Assembly: GCA_934754335.1 (NCBI GenBank)
Contig: CAKVHY010000007.1
Coordinates: 1 to 52,966, forward strand
Reading direction: 5' to 3'
DNA length: 52,966 nucleotides
From: an uncultured Clostridia bacterium
GTDB lineage: Bacteria > Bacillota > Clostridia > Christensenellales > UBA1242
Shown piece after piece: positions 24,481 through 33,746 of the stretch. The notes below the pieces were generated by a model, which saw nothing but the letters and a program-made list of their open reading frames with translations, had not been told where the DNA came from and did no database searches. The position numbers and the translations under genes are program-made. Position 1 is the stretch's first letter, and each line of letters begins with the position of its first letter.

Positions 24481-25979
24481 AACAACCCCACAACAATACT
24501 AGAATTTGTGATATATGCTTCCGCCAATTGAGTATAAAATTCAATACTAAATAGATAGCCTTTTCTATTAGGATAAATCGTTTGCGGAATATCTTTTCCT
24601 TTTAATTTGTAAACAGTTTTAACACCATCAAGATCAATTGTAATTTCTAAATCATATTTCGTCACAAGCGTTATAGATTTTATAAGTTTTTCTTTTAGCG
24701 GATAACCAAAACTTGTTTTTGGAGATTGCCAACCTTTATATGTATTATTAGCAATATACTTTCCACAATCATCATAAAATTGCTCTAAAAATATTTCGTC
24801 CGCTTGCCTAACTAGGCAAAGCAACGCGCTATCAAGTTCGGTATTAACTGTTCCCAAATTTCTTACATCAATCCCACGCATGAAGTTAATATCACCCGTT
24901 TTTAAATCAAGTTCAATCATTGCATTATTTACATAATCTGTATTGTTTTCGCAATAGATTTTTCTATTGTCATTAAATTTTAGTCTCAAAGTTAAATAGT
25001 ATTTTCCATTAAAATAAACACCAACTGCATTCTCATTTGTTACATTTTTTAGTAATTTATCTAGTTTTAAATCTAATTTACTAGTAGTACTTCCATTAAA
25101 TGAATATATGCCATCATTGGCAAGAAACATTATTCTATTGCCACATACTGCAATAGTTTTGTCATAAACTCGTCCACTACTAGTAAATAAGTGAGCAACT
25201 GAAAAGTTTTCCTGATTTGCATAAGCGGTAATTCTAGAGATTCCAAACTCTCTAAAAACATATAGATGATCCTGAAAACTTACTATCTTATTCGCTCCGC
25301 CTCTTTCATCATAAAGTGAAATAAATCCACCTTCGCTTAACGACACGTTCCAATTAGTTGGGTCTAAATCATCACTAAACCAAATAGTTCTATTATCTCC
25401 AGAAATGGTTGCAAACAATCTTTCGTAATGCAAGCACATGCTAGAAATCTTAGGTGCATTATTAACTTTATATGGAGTTTTTTCAGGCGTCCAAACCCAC
25501 ATGCCATCTGAGTCGCTAGATATAAGAGCAACATCTAATCCGTTTAAATAATAGTTCACCACATTAGGCATAGTTGCAAAATGTAGTGCTGTAATTTTTA
25601 AAAAAGTTGGCAATTCAAAATATAAATATCCTTGATACATGTATCCATCGGACCCATATACAAGCAAGTACTTCTCAAATCTATCCATGGCAGAATTCCA
25701 CCTTGAATATTCCCAAACACCAAGTATGTTAACACCCGTGATTTTATTAAAAGTTTTCTTCAAATTTCTATTATCAAAACTATAAGATAAACTAACTTCT
25801 TTTACTCCCATTCCTGTTTTCAAAGCACCATTATTAAAGTTTAAATTATATGTACTAACTGCTGTTGTTAACGGCAAAAGTTGTTCATCAATATTTGGAT
25901 TCATTCCGTTAGCAAATGATGTTAAATTATATTTTTTATATGTGATATTTTTCAGTCCAAGGTTATTGTTATAAAACAT
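24477..25979 (-). CDS. Phage beta-propeller-like head-closure/tail protein
   Basis: A 500-residue protein made of repeated beta strands. The segment HYERLFATISGDNRTIWFSD, followed by DLDPTNW (about residues 185-215), is typical of phage propeller-like stabilisation proteins of the P22 gp10 kind, as is the opening TSFANGMNPN. Such proteins close the head or form the tail hub of short-tailed phages. GGGGGAAATG precedes the start. The next gene overlaps its stop by four bases. Confidence 0.6.
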   Translation of the reverse strand: MFYNNNLGLKNITYKKYNLTSFANGMNPNIDEQLLPLTTAVSTYNLNFNNGALKTGMGVKEVSLSYSFDNRNLKKTFNKITGVNILGVWEYSRWNSAMDRFEKYLLVYGSDGYMYQGYLYFELPTFLKITALHFATMPNVVNYYLNGLDVALISSDSDGMWVWTPEKTPYKVNNAPKISSMCLHYERLFATISGDNRTIWFSDDLDPTNWNVSLSEGGFISLYDERGGANKIVSFQDHLYVFREFGISRITAYANQENFSVAHLFTSSGRVYDKTIAVCGNRIMFLANDGIYSFNGSTTSKLDLKLDKLLKNVTNENAVGVYFNGKYYLTLRLKFNDNRKIYCENNTDYVNNAMIELDLKTGDINFMRGIDVRNLGTVNTELDSALLCLVRQADEIFLEQFYDDCGKYIANNTYKGWQSPKTSFGYPLKEKLIKSITLVTKYDLEITIDLDGVKTVYKLKGKDIPQTIYPNRKGYLFSIEFYTQLAEAYITNSSIVVGLL

Positions 25980-25990
25980 TTCATTTCCCC

Positions 25991-26560
25991 CTAAACCATT
26001 TTTTCAACAGGCATTTTGATAGAACTTGTTGGACGAGTGATATTTAACAATGCTCGTTTAAATCTTGTGTCCCACATAGATGCATCATCAATATTGCCTT
26101 TTATAAATAAATATTCTCCTGCAACACCATAAGCAAAAATTCGCTCATTCATTTTAGTTTTGTAATCATTTACACTTCCGTTTAATTCTACATCTTGCGG
26201 AAAATATGCATATTTAATATTAACTTTTCCAGAGTAGTTTACAGCAACTCCAGTGTTTGTTAAAACAAAAGGAATTTTATCTCCGTTCACTGTTTTAACG
26301 GATAAAATTCCTAAAATCTCATCTGTGGTAATGTTTTCAAATTTAATTTCATAATTAGAACTAACTGTAAGTTCTTTTGTTTTAACTAATTTTATATAAT
26401 CTGTGGCGATTAGATTATTCACAAAGTTTACACAAGACACAAGCAAGTTCACTTCGCTCATAATTTCTAATGTGCCAGTTTTCGTTTGATTTAAAAATCC
26501 CAAGACATCACTTAACTGTAAAAATGTGGCAACATTTTTCAAAATCTTTCTAACTTCCAT
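25991..26560 (-). CDS. Phage protein, possible head-tail adaptor
   Basis: A 189-residue protein with a helical N-terminal part (KNVATFLQLSDVLGFLNQTK...NLLVSCVNFVNNLIATDYI, described over about residues 9-62) and a beta-rich C-terminal half. Helix-then-beta proteins in this position, between capsid and tail genes, are often adaptor or connector proteins. The family itself is not recognised. AAGGAG precedes the ATG, and it lies nine bases downstream of the previous gene. Confidence 0.5.
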   Translation of the reverse strand: MEVRKILKNVATFLQLSDVLGFLNQTKTGTLEIMSEVNLLVSCVNFVNNLIATDYIKLVKTKELTVSSNYEIKFENITTDEILGILSVKTVNGDKIPFVLTNTGVAVNYSGKVNIKYAYFPQDVELNGSVNDYKTKMNERIFAYGVAGEYLFIKGNIDDASMWDTRFKRALLNITRPTSSIKMPVEKMV

Positions 26561-26569
26561 AACTTCTCC

Positions 26570-26953
26570 TTATAACCATTTATTTTTGTATGCATTATTT
26601 TCATCAAAATCCTTGCTACCAAAGTTCGCATATTTATAAATCTCCTTTAAAACTATGCCACTTTCATCCTTTCTCTTTTCATCAATATCTTTTTCAATCT
26701 TTTTATTATGGTTATCAATTTCATAAAATATTTTTTCTGAATTACACATGCTCGTTTTCAACGTGTAATCCAAAAGCCTTTTGTCTAACGTATTATACGG
26801 ACAAGTTAACGAATAAGAGTTCAAATTTTGGGAAGAATTATGAACTTCATATTTGCCATTTCTTAAATTATAAACTATGTAATAATCTTTATCTATTTCT
26901 TTAATTCTTTTAGAAATATCAAAAACATCACTATCTATTCTAATTAAATTCAT
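26570..26953 (-). CDS. Small phage protein of unknown function
   Basis: A 127-residue charged protein without membrane segments. Its first 50 residues look beta-rich (MNLIRIDSDVFDISKRIKEI and the following YYIVYNLRNGKYEV), the rest helical. GGGGAG lies before the ATG. It is the first gene after the major capsid protein, where small head-completion or decoration proteins are often encoded. Confidence 0.55.
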   Translation of the reverse strand: MNLIRIDSDVFDISKRIKEIDKDYYIVYNLRNGKYEVHNSSQNLNSYSLTCPYNTLDKRLLDYTLKTSMCNSEKIFYEIDNHNKKIEKDIDEKRKDESGIVLKEIYKYANFGSKDFDENNAYKNKWL

Positions 26954-26984
26954 AACTCTCCCCTTAATTTAAACCTTCTATTTT

Positions 26985-28298
26985 TTATTCGCCATTTGCA
27001 GATCCTAACGCTGTTGCATTAACAGTTGCATAATCTTGAGATAATTTGTCAGTTGCTGTTGCAATTGCACCTGCTTTTGTTGCAATAGTGCCAGTATTAG
27101 TTGCGATTTGTTTTGCATAATCAACGCTACCAGAACTAATACCAGTGATTAATCCTTGAGCCGCAGGCCTATCGCACATCATTTCAGCATATTTAACCAA
27201 AGTTGCGCTATAAGTTGCATAACCAGGATTTTGTTTTAGGATTCTGCCGTCATCACCTTCAAGCCATGTCCAATCGCACAATTGATATAGATTGAAATCC
27301 TTAGAATTTAAAATATACATGCTTCCCTTTGGAGCAAATCTATCAGAAACAATCGGAATTCCGCCATAACTCATTGCTTTATAACCACCATTTAATTCCA
27401 TGTAGTCAATGTTTCTTCTGAATGATTGCAAATATTCTTGATAGAATCTCTTAACATCACTAGAACAAGTGATATAGTCGATATCGCTATCATAGTAATC
27501 TTCCAATTCATCAATCATTTTCTGAATTAAAATATCTGTAATTTGTCCCGCATTAGTAACAACTTTTGGATTTAACCATTTGTTTTGACTTCTATCAACT
27601 CCATATAATGTGTTATCTTCCTTGAAGATTTTCCCAAGACCAGTAAGTTCATTATTCTTAGAGTTTGGAAGGAATGTTAAGAATGCTGAAGTTAAAGCAG
27701 TTGTGAAAGAATTCTTATAATGAACTCTATTATTTTCTCTATCAACTGACTTTACAACATTTGCAGGAACGTTTGCTGAAGTGCTTTGTGGGTTTTCAAA
27801 ATTAACAACCATACCTTCAACGAAGTTTCTAACGTCATCATATTTTACATAATCGTCAATAGCTGGATAATGTTCAACAACATTTCCAAGATTACCTGTT
27901 CCATCACCAAACAACATTCTTGCCAAATGGAATGAACAAGTTTTAATTAAAGATTCCATTTCGCTATTAAGCAAGTTTACAAACGCACCAGAACTGCTTT
28001 GGCTTGCTCTAACAGCCTTATCTGAAATCTCGATTTTACCATATAAGTTTTTAAGTGTTTCTCTAAATTTTTCGAAACTAGTGCTCACCGCTTCAGGAAG
28101 TGCACTATCTTCAAGTAACGCACCAAAACCACCATTTACACCATATGGTGCAACTTTTACTATTTCGTTGCCAACAATATTACAAGTGGATTGGTTCATT
28201 TTTGCTAAAAATGGATTAGCCTTTAGGTTTAAATGATTCGCAACTGCACCTAAATAAACAGTTTTTAATGCTTTTTCAGCAGTAGTAAGTGTAATCAA
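26985..28298 (-). CDS. Phage major capsid protein
   Basis: A 437-residue protein, by far the best match for a capsid protein by size, order (after portal and scaffold-like genes) and sequence features. These include a helical N-terminal arm, then a mixed domain with YDSDIDYITCSSDVKRFYQ, GGYKAMSYGGIPIVSDRFAP and SMYILNSKDFNLYQL, typical of HK97-fold coat proteins. The last 45 residues are an Ala/Thr-rich low-complexity tail with repeated IAT/TAT units. The start is a TTG with AGGAG six bases upstream. Confidence 0.8.
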   Translation of the reverse strand: MITLTTAEKALKTVYLGAVANHLNLKANPFLAKMNQSTCNIVGNEIVKVAPYGVNGGFGALLEDSALPEAVSTSFEKFRETLKNLYGKIEISDKAVRASQSSSGAFVNLLNSEMESLIKTCSFHLARMLFGDGTGNLGNVVEHYPAIDDYVKYDDVRNFVEGMVVNFENPQSTSANVPANVVKSVDRENNRVHYKNSFTTALTSAFLTFLPNSKNNELTGLGKIFKEDNTLYGVDRSQNKWLNPKVVTNAGQITDILIQKMIDELEDYYDSDIDYITCSSDVKRFYQEYLQSFRRNIDYMELNGGYKAMSYGGIPIVSDRFAPKGSMYILNSKDFNLYQLCDWTWLEGDDGRILKQNPGYATYSATLVKYAEMMCDRPAAQGLITGISSGSVDYAKQIATNTGTIATKAGAIATATDKLSQDYATVNATALGSANGE

Positions 28299-28318
28299 AA
28301 TTTTCTCCTTTTGCCAAA

Positions 28319-28963
28319 CTACTTAAACATTTTCTCCACCATTTTTCTGGCTTCTTCTAAACTTTTTGGAGTTTGCTCTATAGAAAACCCCAAACTAGAG
28401 CCCTTATTATCTAAAATTAGTGGTGGCGTTGAATTTTGAACAACACCTTTTAAATAGTCGTTTATAATTTGGCTCCTTATTTTTTCATTATTCAATATTT
28501 TTTCGTTCACAAAAGTTTCATCGCCAAGAAGTTCATCTGCAGATTTATAATTTTTTGATAGAACTTTAGCGTACGCTAAATCTAAAGCATTTGGGCTATT
28601 CGCCAAATCTCTATTTTCCATCAACTCCTTTGCAATATCTTTTGCAAAACTTTGTGCCTCTTTATGAGATTCTAAAAATGATTGAATCTCATTTTGCCAA
28701 TCATTTTGCATGTACACCGGGGCGGTATTTTCAACCACATTATCGGCTTCGTGCTTTTCTAGTTCGCTTAATCTCTGACACTTTTTTGTAAATTCTTTTT
28801 CAAGTTCATTATAGGCACCAAGCAAACTTTTGGCATCTTTGAATTTCCCTAATGGAGAGCCTTGCTCTTCAGATTTGCCCGCACTTAAATTTTCACTTGC
28901 CTCCGCAACATTGCTCATAATCTGATCAGCCGGTTGTTCTCCAATTTTGTTTAATTCTTCCAT
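28319..28963 (-). CDS. Phage scaffold-like protein
   Basis: A 214-residue acidic, mostly helical protein. It carries LGKFKDAKSLLGAYNELEKEFTKKCQRLSEL (about 42-72), a pattern common in phage scaffolding proteins, and ends in a helix with basic residues (LEEARKMVEKMFK) that could bind the capsid protein. It lies exactly between portal and major capsid genes. AAGGAG precedes the ATG. No protease motif is seen. Confidence 0.7.
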   Translation of the reverse strand: MEELNKIGEQPADQIMSNVAEASENLSAGKSEEQGSPLGKFKDAKSLLGAYNELEKEFTKKCQRLSELEKHEADNVVENTAPVYMQNDWQNEIQSFLESHKEAQSFAKDIAKELMENRDLANSPNALDLAYAKVLSKNYKSADELLGDETFVNEKILNNEKIRSQIINDYLKGVVQNSTPPLILDNKGSSLGFSIEQTPKSLEEARKMVEKMFK

Positions 28964-28976
28964 TTAATTCTCCTTT

Positions 28977-30908
28977 TTAATTTTGCATTTCTTCTGCTTT
29001 TTTAGTTAAGTTTAAATATCTCTTATGATCTTTTATATGCTCAAGCAATTTCTTTTCCAATTTTGAATTTTTCTTAGAAGCCTTTTCAAATTCGCTTGAA
29101 AGCATAAATCCAATATGCGTTGAAATATGTATGTCATGCTCATCAATCTCTTTTGGAAGATCAATGATTTCTTCTTCAATAAGTCTTAAGTTTTCTCTTG
29201 TGGCTTGTTTTGTTTGAAGAGATTTCAAATCTTGATCAGTATCCAAAACATTCAAACCCATTCCAAGTTGTTCTAACAATTTTGTACGAACTGAATTTGA
29301 AAGTTTTCCATCTTCATCGTGAAGCAATCCAGTGTTTAGAATATCTAATATCATGCTACGTTTTTGTGCCACAGTTTCATTGATTTCATTTTCCGTTTCG
29401 AATACAATATCATCTGCTTGAATATCTGAATTTTTCCAATAAAACATTTCAATCCCACCATCTTCACCAACAATCCTTGATGTATGTGGAAGCAATGCGA
29501 ATTGTTTGAAAAGTCTTAAAACTTGCTTTGCAATTTCTTTGGCAGCGTTTCTAATTTCTTCCGCACTTGATAGCAATCTTACTTCATCTTGCTCAATCAA
29601 TAATTGCAACGCCACACCGGAAATGTTGGAACTGATAGTTTTAGCATTCAACAAATCATTTACTCCACTAACGTTTAAAAACTCACTCAAAAGTTGAGTT
29701 TCTTCATATTGAAAATCTATAGGGACAGAACCCGTGGATAATAACCTGGGTGCGTTTGAACCTTGCCTATAAATTAAAACTTTTCCCGGGCTCAATCCTT
29801 CTTCTTCCAAATCCTCCGTATCCACTGAACCATCTTCCACTGTTAAAATTCCCATCGTTAACCTATTCAAATATTCGTGCTTTCTATTCTTAATTGCGTT
29901 ATATGCTCTTTGAATTGGAATACATCTATCGATAACGCTAATGCCAAAAAATGAGTTTGGTATTGGAATAGAACATTGCCTTACAAATGGAAATCCCCTT
30001 GTTCCATTTTCTTTATTTATATATGGCAATTCACCAACATAAACAAGTTTATCCCCAGCAATTATGATAAGCCTACCATTGGGAAATTCAACAGACGGAC
30101 TCTCATATTTTTCTAGCACAATTACCTGATCAAGTTTGGTGGTTTTTGCAAGAGTTGAACTTGTGGCACTATAGCCAAGACCACCAACAGATGCTATGTT
30201 GTCTAAAGAGAAAACATTAATGGTTTTGCCTTCAACATCAACGCCCCATTTATTTTTTACATCTTTACTAGAAAAGGATCTAGCATAAATAATACTTTCA
30301 CATTCTTCAATTGATGAATATGTATTACTATCAGGATATATCTCAAATGGACTAACCACGCTTACTTCCACATCACCTTCGTGAATGTCACCACCTGCTT
30401 CATTTTTGGCAATAAACCTACCCTTTCTGTCATTCCACCCTATTTTATAGAACGCAGAACCACATATTTCACTCCAACGCGTTGCTTCTTGTAAAAGTTT
30501 AGAAAAGCCAATTTCGTGGCAAACAGATTTTAAAATCTTCTTACTAACTTTTGCACTTGCTATATCATCAGTCTCGTCTGAAAATGGCAAAACGGTTAAT
30601 GACGGACGAACATTCGCAAGTTTACTAAGTCTTAGTTCAATGATTGGTGCTATATGATTAAACACTTCTCTTTCTTCCCAAAAATATTGCTTGTAGCCAT
30701 CAACAATATCTCCCTTGCTATCAATTCCACAATATTGATTTCCAATAAAATAATTGATATTTAGTTGCCAATTTGTTTCTAATTGTCTGCGTGCAATTTG
30801 TCTGTTTTTAAAATCTTCCAAAACTTCATTTACTAGTTGATTTTCTTCATAAATATTCTTCTGTTCTTGTTGCATTTTTTCAACATCTTTTAATTTTTGC
30901 TTTTTCAA
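28977..30908 (-). CDS. Phage portal protein
   Basis: A 643-residue protein matching portals of short-tailed phages: a helical N-terminal region with NINYFIGNQYCGID, then EVFNHIAPIIELRLSKLANVRP and WSEICGSAFYKIGWND, and later ISGVALQLLIEQDEVRL. The dodecameric portal forms the DNA channel at the capsid vertex and docks the terminase. The start is a TTG at 30908, supported by AAGGAG nine bases upstream inside the preceding gene. An ATG 11 codons later has no ribosome binding site. Confidence 0.85.
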   Translation of the reverse strand: MKKQKLKDVEKMQQEQKNIYEENQLVNEVLEDFKNRQIARRQLETNWQLNINYFIGNQYCGIDSKGDIVDGYKQYFWEEREVFNHIAPIIELRLSKLANVRPSLTVLPFSDETDDIASAKVSKKILKSVCHEIGFSKLLQEATRWSEICGSAFYKIGWNDRKGRFIAKNEAGGDIHEGDVEVSVVSPFEIYPDSNTYSSIEECESIIYARSFSSKDVKNKWGVDVEGKTINVFSLDNIASVGGLGYSATSSTLAKTTKLDQVIVLEKYESPSVEFPNGRLIIIAGDKLVYVGELPYINKENGTRGFPFVRQCSIPIPNSFFGISVIDRCIPIQRAYNAIKNRKHEYLNRLTMGILTVEDGSVDTEDLEEEGLSPGKVLIYRQGSNAPRLLSTGSVPIDFQYEETQLLSEFLNVSGVNDLLNAKTISSNISGVALQLLIEQDEVRLLSSAEEIRNAAKEIAKQVLRLFKQFALLPHTSRIVGEDGGIEMFYWKNSDIQADDIVFETENEINETVAQKRSMILDILNTGLLHDEDGKLSNSVRTKLLEQLGMGLNVLDTDQDLKSLQTKQATRENLRLIEEEIIDLPKEIDEHDIHISTHIGFMLSSEFEKASKKNSKLEKKLLEHIKDHKRYLNLTKKAEEMQN

Positions 30909-30910
30909 TT

Positions 30911-31153
30911 TTATTCACTCCTTTTTCTTCTTTTGGGTTTATCTTCTACCAACCCTTTTTTATTTAACATATTTGAAATGCTAGCAGGCGTTATACGTTT
31001 TGCATACCATTCATAAATTTGCCTTATACAGTCTTCACAAAGGTAGATACTTTTATCTAACAAAAATCCTTTATTTTCTATATAAACCATTCCGTAATTT
31101 CTGCAACCTGCAACATCGCATTTGACTTTAAATTTTGCTTCCTTAATTTCCAT
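30911..31153 (-). CDS. Small zinc-ribbon-like phage protein
   Basis: An 80-residue protein with two cysteine pairs, CDVAGC and CEDC, spaced as in a zinc ribbon (about residues 11-42), followed by a helix and a basic tail (KPKRRKRSE). The start at 31153 has AAGGAG five bases upstream, better than the in-frame ATG at 31168, which overlaps that element. It overlaps the upstream gene and carries the portal gene's ribosome binding site. A DNA- or terminase-binding role is possible. Confidence 0.65.
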   Translation of the reverse strand: MEIKEAKFKVKCDVAGCRNYGMVYIENKGFLLDKSIYLCEDCIRQIYEWYAKRITPASISNMLNKKGLVEDKPKRRKRSE

Positions 31154-31442
31154 TTTTTGCTCCTTCATTTTCTTCCAACATTTTCAATAATCGTTCCTTT
31201 TCTTTTTCCAGTTCTTCTTTTGTGTAAGACTTATATTCATCTTCTTCACCATCTTCACCAAGCAAATATTTAATCGTTGGCAAATCTGGTGGATAATCTT
31301 TAGTACTCGTTTTTTTCTTAATCAAAACTAAATCATTATCCACAAGTGAATATTCTTCAGTTGTTTCTTCCACACTATATCCCATGGCCTTTTTGATGAG
31401 TGCTTTTTTGAGTTTCAAAATATCCTGTTTTTCTTTTGCCAT
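31143..31442 (-). CDS. Small phage protein, possible small-terminase-like factor
   Basis: A 99-residue charged protein. It opens with a helix (QDILKLKKALIKKAMGYSVEE), followed by a beta hairpin and PPDLPTIKYLLG, then a Glu-rich coil. The GYSVEE...PPDL-x-x-IKYLL pattern resembles the C-terminal part of some small terminase-type proteins, which recognise viral DNA. Unusually it follows rather than precedes the large terminase gene. Its ATG overlaps the terminase stop (TAATG), so translation is coupled. Confidence 0.5.
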   Translation of the reverse strand: MAKEKQDILKLKKALIKKAMGYSVEETTEEYSLVDNDLVLIKKKTSTKDYPPDLPTIKYLLGEDGEEDEYKSYTKEELEKEKERLLKMLEENEGAKNGN

Positions 31443-32881
31443 TAGTAGTACCCCATTCTTTGATATTTGAGTTTGCGATAAAGCATTTCCTTATTTTTAA
31501 CAATCTCACTTTTCTCAGTTTTTAAAACCGGCGGTGCTGGACGTGACATTATGTAATATCTAAGTTCGTCTAGAGCGTGGTCATCTTTTTTGATCGGAAC
31601 ATCATCGTTACCCCAAAAATAACCTTTAATTTCTCTAATCAAATTAATGCAGTTTTTGAATATAAACAATTTTGGCTTGCCTTCACTATTTCGAAGATAA
31701 CTTTTAACTCTATTAATTCCGCTATATAAATCCTTACAAACTTTTGTGTTAACCAAAATGCCATTATCGTAAAACAAATCAACCACATTTTTCTCACTTG
31801 CCAAAGTCTTCTGCGTGGCGGCACTATCTATAAGTGCATTTATATAACCATTCTTAGAGGTTTTCCAATCAAGACGTTTACAAATCTCTTTTATTTTTTT
31901 TGAATGATACGCCACGTCCCTATTTGCTTCATAATGCTCCGCCACCACATAAACATTCTCATCATAATCCACTGCATACCAATGGCAACTAAGCGGATTA
32001 TGTAAACCAGGGTCGATAGACAAATTATCTTGCCACTCCTTCGGAACTAAAAAAGGTTCTATTACGTGGACGTTTGGATCAAACTCGTTATAAACAATTC
32101 CACCAAAGTTTTCAAATAACCCATAACGCCTAGAATTTAACTCACTCTCGCTAAATGCTTTAGTGTACTTTTCAATCTCTTCATAATTTAAATATGGATT
32201 ATCTGCCCATTCCATTTGAATGTACCAAACATCTTTATCATCAAATTCGTTTAGATAGATATAGTTATAAACCCAACTGAGTCCTTTCAACGGTGTCATT
32301 GTGCCAAAGATCTCACCGCATTTATCTAAAACTCTCATTCTACATTCCAAATAGATATCTAATGGTGGCTCCTCATCAAACCAAACAAAATCCAAACTCG
32401 TACCTTGAAACTTTTCTCGTCCCTGATCACATGTTTTAAATCCAATCTTTGATAGTCCTCCAAAAACATTTTTAATGATTATTGTATCCACCACTCCAAA
32501 CTCAGGCGAATCCTTTCTTCCTGAACTCATTTTTATATCTTGTATCCAATCTTTATTTAGATAACTAAAAATCTTTGCTTGTGCAACATCTCTTTGAACT
32601 TGCGTGGAAAGCGAAACCACCCAACCACTAACGTCCTTCTTATTAGGTTTGAATGGGTGAATTCCCCTGGCAAGCCAGATGGCTTCCACTGCTCCACATT
32701 CTGTTTTTCCGCTTCTGTTTCCACCAAACACCCATCTATTTTTATGATTGTTTTTATGAAACTCAATCTGTTTTTTATGAACTTTCTCGCCTTTGTTGTA
32801 ATTTTCAAGTTTGTTTGAAGAATGCAATAAAAGTTCTCGTTCCACTCTGTTCAGCCTATCAATAATCTCTTCATCTGTCAT
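31442..32881 (-). CDS. Phage terminase large subunit
   Basis: A 479-residue DNA-packaging motor. The N-terminal ATPase has Walker A GGNRSGKT at 53-60 and Walker B with catalytic Glu in LDFVWFDEEP. The C-terminal RNase H-like nuclease shows its acidic residues in NLSIDPGLHNPLSCHW, NALIDSAATQKT and KKDDHALDELRYY. All key residues look intact. The start at 32881 is preferred because GGGGTGA lies a few bases upstream; a further ATG nine codons earlier has none. It is the first gene of the structural operon. Confidence 0.92.
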   Translation of the reverse strand: MTDEEIIDRLNRVERELLLHSSNKLENYNKGEKVHKKQIEFHKNNHKNRWVFGGNRSGKTECGAVEAIWLARGIHPFKPNKKDVSGWVVSLSTQVQRDVAQAKIFSYLNKDWIQDIKMSSGRKDSPEFGVVDTIIIKNVFGGLSKIGFKTCDQGREKFQGTSLDFVWFDEEPPLDIYLECRMRVLDKCGEIFGTMTPLKGLSWVYNYIYLNEFDDKDVWYIQMEWADNPYLNYEEIEKYTKAFSESELNSRRYGLFENFGGIVYNEFDPNVHVIEPFLVPKEWQDNLSIDPGLHNPLSCHWYAVDYDENVYVVAEHYEANRDVAYHSKKIKEICKRLDWKTSKNGYINALIDSAATQKTLASEKNVVDLFYDNGILVNTKVCKDLYSGINRVKSYLRNSEGKPKLFIFKNCINLIREIKGYFWGNDDVPIKKDDHALDELRYYIMSRPAPPVLKTEKSEIVKNKEMLYRKLKYQRMGYY

Positions 32882-32946
32882 GCTCTCACCCCCCTTCAAA
32901 ATGTACAAAAAAAGTCAAAAAAACATAAATTCTTTCAACTTTCAAA

Positions 32947-32975
32947 TTGTGATTTTTTCAATCATTTTTTAAAAT
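32947..32975 (+). promoter_or_regulatory. Promoter abutting the SH3 protein gene
   Basis: -35 TTGTGA (32947-32952), a 17-base spacer, and -10 TAAAAT (32970-32975). The expected start is about 32982, only three bases before the ATG at 32985, and no ribosome binding site is present. Confidence 0.6.
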
Positions 32976-32984
32976 ATACTTAAG

Positions 32985-33746
32985 ATGAAAATTACTACAA
33001 TAAAACCCAGGTTTTTAGTACTTGCCTTAATTTTCTATATTCTACTTGCAAGTACTTTCCCCAATTCAATAATTTATGCAAACAATGAATTTGCTCAGAT
33101 TCAGAAATCTTGCATACTCTATAAAACCGCAAACACAAACCTTGATGTTTCAAATATTTTTTGCTATCTAGAACCTTCATATTTTGTGGAAATTTGTGTT
33201 TTTGAAAACGACAACTTCTATAACGTCAACTACAATGGCGTAAACGGATATGTTGAAAAGCAAAACGTTAAAATCTGTACATCTATTCCTAAAACACCAT
33301 ATCCTATTGCAAAACTTAAAACAAGCAACTTTAAATGTAATTTAAGAAGCGCACCAAGTTCTGAAGCCACAGTTTTGATGACTCTTCCTTCAAACACAAG
33401 CGACATAAATTATATCGGGAAAACTTATGGCGATTATGTTATGGATTATTTCGGCAACATTTGGTATTTAGTAAATTACATGGGCGTTTATGGTTATATT
33501 TATAATGGATATCTAGCAAACCTTCCTGCGGTTCCCGTAAACACCGAAAATGTTTCATTTGCTTCAAACGACGGATTCCTAACTGTAAATCCGCTTTCAA
33601 ATTCAACTTGTATTATATTGATAAGCGTTATAATGCTACCAGTAATTGCAGTAATGGTTTTATTATTTAAGTCTCCAACCAAAGCAAAACCTAAAGTTAA
33701 AGTGGTTCGTCAAAACGATAAAATTGATTACGACTCATTATTATAA
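32985..33746 (+). CDS. Surface protein with two SH3-like domains
   Basis: A 253-residue protein with a signal-peptide-like N-terminus (hydrophobic at about 10-30), two bacterial SH3-like modules (about 38-100 and 109-180; the second has LRSAPSSEATVLMTLP and WYLVNYMGVYGYIY), a hydrophobic helix at about 206-227 and a basic cytoplasmic tail. Such modules often bind peptidoglycan. It is divergent from the terminase gene, and its 3' end overlaps the convergent sigma-like gene by six bases. No ribosome binding site is visible. It could be a phage-borne passenger gene or a host gene. Confidence 0.75.
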   Translation: MKITTIKPRFLVLALIFYILLASTFPNSIIYANNEFAQIQKSCILYKTANTNLDVSNIFCYLEPSYFVEICVFENDNFYNVNYNGVNGYVEKQNVKICTSIPKTPYPIAKLKTSNFKCNLRSAPSSEATVLMTLPSNTSDINYIGKTYGDYVMDYFGNIWYLVNYMGVYGYIYNGYLANLPAVPVNTENVSFASNDGFLTVNPLSNSTCIILISVIMLPVIAVMVLLFKSPTKAKPKVKVVRQNDKIDYDSLL

